From Rhodoferax sp. (GTDB taxonomy: Bacteria; Pseudomonadota; Gammaproteobacteria; Burkholderiales; Burkholderiaceae_C): DNA of 10,584 bases. Every line of letters starts with the position of its first letter. Position 1 is the stretch's first letter. Shown in pieces: positions 7,203 to 10,584 of the stretch. The position numbers and the translations under genes are program-made. The notes under the pieces were generated by a model that saw only the letters and a program-made list of their open reading frames with translations, was not told the origin of the DNA and made no database searches. The DNA lies in NCBI GenBank assembly GCA_028292305.1, contig JAQGMQ010000167.1, positions 1 through 10,584 on the forward strand. Reading direction: 5' to 3'.

Positions 7203-7219
7203 GGGCGACAGAGTCGCCC
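7203..7219 (+). other. perfect 7-bp GC-rich hairpin between putA and rng
   Basis: GGGCGAC (7203-7209) and GTCGCCC (7213-7219) are exact reverse complements around an AGA loop. The hairpin lies 70 nt after the putA stop and 57 nt before the rng start. No T run follows, so it is not a standard intrinsic terminator. It could stabilise the 3' end of the putA mRNA, or be a structured element of the rng leader. Confidence 0.5.
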
Positions 7220-7276
7220 GCCGACTGCTAAGCTACTTCGGTACGCCCATTCGAAAAACAACGAAGATTCTCAGCC

Positions 7277-8782
7277 ATGCAGCAAGACATTCTCATCAAC
7301 TGGTCGCCCCAGGAGACCCGCGTGGCGGTGGTGGAACACGGATCGGTGCAAGAGCTGCACATCGAACGCACCCTCGAGCGCGGGCTGGTCGGCAACGTCT
7401 ACCTGGGCAAGGTGGTGCGGGTGTTGCCCGGCATGCAGTCCACGTTCATTGACATCGGCCTGGAGCGCGCCGCCTTCCTGCATGTGGCCGACCTGATGGC
7501 CCCCTTCACCGGCCACAAGCCGGCCGAGGTCGACGCGAGCGGCCTGCCGCGCCCGGTGGCCCCGCAGGTGCCCATCGAAAAACAGGTGTTCGAAGGCCAG
7601 GCGCTGATGGTGCAGGTGATCAAGGACCCGATCGGCACCAAGGGTGCGCGCCTGTCGACGCAGATCAGCATCGCCGGGCGGCTGCTGGTGTTCCTGCCGC
7701 AGGACGACCACATCGGCGTGTCGCAGAAGATCCCGCCGAGCCAGCGCGACGACCTGCGCAGCCGGCTGCAGGCTTTGGTGGGCGACGCCGCCAACGGCGG
7801 CAGTGGTGGCGGCTTCATCCTGCGCACCAACGGCGAAGACGCCACCGACACCGAGCTGGCCGAAGACATCGCCTACCTGCGCAAGACCTGGGCGCGCATC
7901 AAGAGCGCCGCGCTGCGCCTGCCCGCCACCTCGCTGCTGCACCAGGACCTGGACCTGCTGCGCCGCGTGCTGCGCGACCTGGTGGGCGAGCAGACGCAGA
8001 CCATCCGCCTCGACTCGCGCGAGCAGTTCGAAGCGCTGCAGGTGTTCGGCCGCGAGTTCATGCCGGCGGCCGTGGGCAAGCTGCAGCACTACAAGGGCGA
8101 GCGGCCGATCTTCGACCTGTTTTCCATCGACGACGAAGTGGCCAAGGCACTGGGCAAACGCGTCGACCTGAAGTCGGGCGGCTACCTGATCGTCGACCAG
8201 ACCGAGGCCCTGACCACGGTGGACGTGAACACCGGCGGCTTCGTCGGTGCGCGCAATTTCGACGACACCATCTTCAAGACCAACCTGGAGGCCACCCAGG
8301 CCATCGCCCGGCAGCTGCGGTTGCGCAACCTGGGCGGCATCATCATCGTCGACTTCATCGACATGGTGCGCGAAGACCACCGCGAGATGGTGCTGGCCGA
8401 GTTCAGGAAGCAGCTGGCGCGCGACCGCGTGAAGACCACGGCCGGCAGCTTTTCGGCGCTGGGGCTGGTGGAGATGACGCGCAAACGCACCCGCGAGTCG
8501 CTGGCCCATATGCTCTGCGAGCCGTGCCCGATCTGCGCCGGCAAGGGCACGGTGAAGACCGCGCGCAGCGTGACCTACGACATCCTGCGCGAGATCCTGC
8601 GCGAGGCCCGGCAGTTCAACCCGCGCGAGTTCCGCGTGGTGGCCTCGCCCAAGGTGATCGAGCTGTTTCTCGACGAAGAAAGCCAGCACCTGGCTGGCCT
8701 CAGCGACTTCATCGGCAAGCCGATCTCGCTGCAGAGCGAGGCCGCGATGGCGCAGGAACAGTACGACATCGTGCTGCTGTGA
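7277..8782 (+). CDS. rng: ribonuclease G (RNase E/G family endoribonuclease)
   Basis: This is a 501-residue protein, close to E. coli RNase G (489) and without the long C-terminal scaffold arm of RNase E. RNase G cuts single-stranded A/U-rich RNA, matures the 5' end of 16S rRNA and takes part in mRNA decay in the cytoplasm. The N-terminus MQQDILINWSPQETRVAVVE is typical of Rng. An S1 RNA-binding domain begins near residue 36 (GLVGNVYLGKVVRVLPGMQS). Arg183-Thr184 (FILRTNGED) match the 5'-monophosphate sensor pair of RNase E. The catalytic metal aspartates are Asp316 (TVDVNTG) and Asp359 (IIIVDFIDM), 43 residues apart as in RNase E. Cys417 and Cys420 (CPICAGKG) form the zinc link used for oligomer assembly. 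There is no strong ribosome binding site; the element is a weak GAAG before ATG 7277. In many bacteria rng follows maf, but here it follows putA after 143 nt, so it probably has its own promoter. Confidence 0.96.
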   Translation: MQQDILINWSPQETRVAVVEHGSVQELHIERTLERGLVGNVYLGKVVRVLPGMQSTFIDIGLERAAFLHVADLMAPFTGHKPAEVDASGLPRPVAPQVPIEKQVFEGQALMVQVIKDPIGTKGARLSTQISIAGRLLVFLPQDDHIGVSQKIPPSQRDDLRSRLQALVGDAANGGSGGGFILRTNGEDATDTELAEDIAYLRKTWARIKSAALRLPATSLLHQDLDLLRRVLRDLVGEQTQTIRLDSREQFEALQVFGREFMPAAVGKLQHYKGERPIFDLFSIDDEVAKALGKRVDLKSGGYLIVDQTEALTTVDVNTGGFVGARNFDDTIFKTNLEATQAIARQLRLRNLGGIIIVDFIDMVREDHREMVLAEFRKQLARDRVKTTAGSFSALGLVEMTRKRTRESLAHMLCEPCPICAGKGTVKTARSVTYDILREILREARQFNPREFRVVASPKVIELFLDEESQHLAGLSDFIGKPISLQSEAAMAQEQYDIVLL

Positions 8783-8843
8783 CGCGGCCTGCGCCTACTG
8801 ACAAAGCCACGCAATCTGACGACACTGGCGCTCTTTCACCCTT

Positions 8844-8848
8844 GGAAG
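8844..8848 (+). promoter_or_regulatory. ribosome binding site fixing the sodC start
   Basis: GGAAG lies 8 nt upstream of ATG 8857. The reading frame stays open far upstream into the end of rng, so this site, together with the signal sequence that follows, is the main reason for choosing ATG 8857. Confidence 0.6.
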
Positions 8849-8856
8849 CACGCCTT

Positions 8857-9504
8857 ATGAAAACCAACTCTTCACGTGTTGACGCGCCGGACAACCTGGG
8901 CGTCACCCTGCGCGCAGCGGCCGGTTCCGCCTGGCGGCCGCTGGCTGGCGCGATGGCCATCGGCCAGCTCGTCAGTGGCTGTTCGATGATGAACCTCGGG
9001 GCCACCAACAGCGCCTCGGCCGCCGAGCCCGCGGCCCGGGTGCAGCTGATGACCGCGGCCGGCGCCCCGGCCGGCGAGGCGACGCTCTACTCGGTCAAGG
9101 GCGCCACCGAGATCGTGATCAACGCCACCGGGCTCAAGCCGGGCGTGCACGGCTTCCACATCCACACCAATGGCGTGTGCGCCCCCGCACCCGACGCGGC
9201 CACCGGCCAGACCGTGGCCTTCGGTGCGGCCGGCGGCCACTTCGATCCGGGCGGCTCGGCCAAACACGGCCAGCCCGGCGAGTCGCCCACGCACAACCAC
9301 GCAGGCGACCTGCCGAACCTGGTGGTCGAAGCCGATGGCCGCGGTGCCGTGCGTTATGTGAATTCCTATGTGACCATCGCCGCGGGTCCGCAGTCGGTCA
9401 TGGGCCGCGCGCTGGTGGTGCATGCCGACCCGGACGACTACATGACCAACCCCGCCGGCATGTCCGGCGCACGGGTTTTGTGCGGGGTGATCAAGCCGGC
9501 CTGA
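8857..9504 (+). CDS. sodC: Cu-Zn superoxide dismutase family protein, probable lipoprotein
   Basis: This 215-residue SodC-type enzyme would convert superoxide to oxygen and hydrogen peroxide outside the cytoplasm. The metal ligands are all visible. Copper ligands are His101 and His103 (HGFHIHTNG), His128 (GGHFDPG, bridging) and His189 (VVHADPDDY). Zinc ligands are His128, His137, His148 and Asp151 (HAGDLPN). Cys108 and Cys209 can form the conserved disulfide, and Arg206 matches the active-site arginine. The N-terminus has a long polar lead of about 28 residues, a short hydrophobic stretch and a lipobox-like LVSGC with Cys42, so the mature protein is probably lipid-anchored. Ser at position +2 would favour the outer membrane. 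The gene starts 74 nt after rng. CTGACA at 8798-8803 could be a -35, but no good -10 follows. It is convergent with the next gene, 27 nt away. Confidence 0.93.
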   Translation: MKTNSSRVDAPDNLGVTLRAAAGSAWRPLAGAMAIGQLVSGCSMMNLGATNSASAAEPAARVQLMTAAGAPAGEATLYSVKGATEIVINATGLKPGVHGFHIHTNGVCAPAPDAATGQTVAFGAAGGHFDPGGSAKHGQPGESPTHNHAGDLPNLVVEADGRGAVRYVNSYVTIAAGPQSVMGRALVVHADPDDYMTNPAGMSGARVLCGVIKPA

Positions 9505-9519
9505 ATGGCTTGGTCGGCT
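9494..9519. terminator. hairpin between convergent sodC and heptosyltransferase genes, possible bidirectional terminator
   Basis: AGCCGGCC (9494-9501) pairs with GGTCGGCT (9512-9519) over 8 bp, with one G-T wobble, around a 10-nt loop that contains the sodC stop codon. It also lies immediately after the stop of the opposing gene (9532). Neither strand shows a clear T run after the stem, so termination is plausible by position but not typical in form. Confidence 0.35.
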
Positions 9520-9531
9520 GGCGCAGTCGGT

Positions 9532-10584
9532 TCAGTTTGAATCGCGCAGCGCCAGAGCGACCTGTTCGAGCACCCGCTCCGGCGTGATGTCGTTCAGGCA
9601 GTCGCTGCGGCTGTCCACATGGTCGTCGCAGCCTGCGTGGGAGCAGGGCACACAAGCCTGCCGGCCCTGCAGCAGCCGCACATTGCCGGCCTGCTGCAGC
9701 AACGCCGAACGTTCGAACAACTGTTGCGCCGTGGCCTTGGCCGGCCAGGGTGCCCAACGCTGCGGATTGGTCGGCCCGAAGAGGGCGATCACCGGCAAGC
9801 CGACCGCAGCCGCGAGGTGTGAGATCGACGTGTCGGGCCCGATGTAGAGCGCCGCCCGCGCGAGCAGGGCGCTGAGCTGGGCGAAGTCGAGCTGGCCCGA
9901 GGCATCCAGCAGCTGCGGTGCCGGCGCCAACGGCTTGAGCGGCGCCACACATGCCTGGTCGCGCGCACTGGCGCTGCCGGTCAGCACCACCTGCCGGCCT
10001 TGCGCCAGCAACGCTTGCACCAGCACCGCGAAATGCGCCAGCGGCCACTGTTTGTAAGCCCACATCGACGGCGCATGGACCACGATGCAGCCGGGCTGCA
10101 GTTGGCTGGCGATGGCTTCCGGCAGTGCCACCGGCTGCGGCGGCATGACCCGCGGCACGGGCGGAGCGCCGTCTATCCAGGGCGCCAGCAGGGCCAGTTT
10201 TTCGACCGTCACATGCATGTCGCTGCCGTCGCCCTGGCTGGCCACGGCGTGGCGCAGCAGCCGTGTCTTCCACCAGGTGCTGCTGCCCGCCGCGGGCACG
10301 ATGCCGGTGCGCTGCGGCGCGGCCACCCAGCCCATCAGATGCGCCCGGTCGCTTGACTGCGCCACCAGCGCCAGGTCGTAGCGGCGCCACAGCTGGCGCA
10401 GCAGCCGCCAGAAGCCACCCACGCCGAGGCGGGCCGAGGTTTCGACCAGCGCGTTCACCTCCGTGTTGGTGCGCAGCATGCCGAGCGTGCCCTTGAAGCC
10501 GAGCACGTCGATCCGCGCCTCGGGCCAGCGCAGCCGTGCCGCGTGCACCAGCGGCGTGGTCAGCAGCACGTCGCCGATCTGGCG
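9532..10584 (-). CDS. GT9-family LPS heptosyltransferase (N-terminus beyond window edge)
   Basis: The frame runs off the right edge, with 350 codons visible. Heptosyltransferases transfer heptose from ADP-heptose to the lipopolysaccharide inner core at the cytoplasmic face of the inner membrane. The visible protein begins RQIGDVLLTTPLVHAARL, the usual GT9 N-terminal motif with its catalytic Asp, so only a few residues should be missing. The C-terminal half has MWAYKQWPLAHF (a sugar-nucleotide-binding Lys) and GPDTSISHLAAAVGLP followed by ALFGPTNPQRW, the ADP-heptose binding core. Four cysteines near the end (CVPCSHAGC and DCLND) match the Cys-containing tail common in this family. A GTG at 10569 lies inside the conserved motif and is not the real start. 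Whether it is WaaC, WaaF or a WaaQ-like heptosyltransferase III cannot be settled here. Confidence 0.92.
   Translation of the reverse strand, partial: RQIGDVLLTTPLVHAARLRWPEARIDVLGFKGTLGMLRTNTEVNALVETSARLGVGGFWRLLRQLWRRYDLALVAQSSDRAHLMGWVAAPQRTGIVPAAGSSTWWKTRLLRHAVASQGDGSDMHVTVEKLALLAPWIDGAPPVPRVMPPQPVALPEAIASQLQPGCIVVHAPSMWAYKQWPLAHFAVLVQALLAQGRQVVLTGSASARDQACVAPLKPLAPAPQLLDASGQLDFAQLSALLARAALYIGPDTSISHLAAAVGLPVIALFGPTNPQRWAPWPAKATAQQLFERSALLQQAGNVRLLQGRQACVPCSHAGCDDHVDSRSDCLNDITPERVLEQVALALRDSN

Noticed and set aside
7271..8689. A 472-codon minus-strand frame opposite rng.
   Set aside because: RNase G catalytic and zinc-link motifs are all on the plus strand; the antisense frame has a shadow-type composition.
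8524..8856. An upstream extension of the sodC frame into the 3' end of rng, suggesting a longer protein.
   Set aside because: The extension overlaps the conserved end of RNase G and has Arg-rich shadow composition. GGAAG before ATG 8857 and the lipobox downstream support the shorter protein.
10350..10569. GTG at 10569 as a genuine start of the heptosyltransferase, making it complete in the window.
   Set aside because: The frame stays open to the last base, and the residues before the GTG (RQIGD) belong to the conserved GT9 N-terminal motif, so the gene continues past the edge.

Overview
The window is high-GC, densely coded DNA with no tRNA, rRNA, CRISPR array or mobile element. The gene content suggests a beta-proteobacterium, most likely Burkholderiales and close to Comamonadaceae. 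It has tandem Bug/TctC-type periplasmic binding proteins, a PutA, an RNase G, a lipoprotein-type Cu-Zn superoxide dismutase and a GT9 heptosyltransferase. The taxon is inferred from gene families and base composition, not from a marker gene.

Region 1 (1-3199, + strand) is a tight four-gene group that looks like the 3' part of a catabolic operon. It holds the C-terminus of one TctC/Bug binding protein, a complete second one, an isocitrate/isopropylmalate-type NAD-dependent decarboxylating dehydrogenase, and an amidohydrolase of the 2-pyrone-4,6-dicarboxylate lactonase (LigI)/COG3618 type. Gaps are 34, 33 and 3 nt. The likely logic is capture of a carboxylate outside the inner membrane, then lactone hydrolysis and oxidative decarboxylation of a malate-like hydroxyacid in the cytoplasm. 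The actual substrate cannot be read from the sequence. This is the part of the window most likely to hold an undescribed pathway.

Region 2 (3200-7133) is an AT-rich intergenic stretch with a possible weak terminator and a 13-bp palindrome, followed by putA. This PutA has both enzyme domains and the C-terminal domain, but lacks the N-terminal ribbon-helix-helix DNA-binding domain of E. coli PutA. It therefore probably does not repress its own gene through that domain.

Region 3 (7134-9504) holds a 143-nt intergenic stretch with four GGATG repeats and a perfect 7-bp hairpin, then rng (RNase G), then a sodC-type gene whose product is probably an outer-membrane or periplasmic lipoprotein.

Region 4 (9532-10584, - strand) is a GT9 LPS heptosyltransferase gene convergent with sodC. 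Its first codons lie beyond the right edge. A GC-rich hairpin lies at the junction of the two convergent genes.
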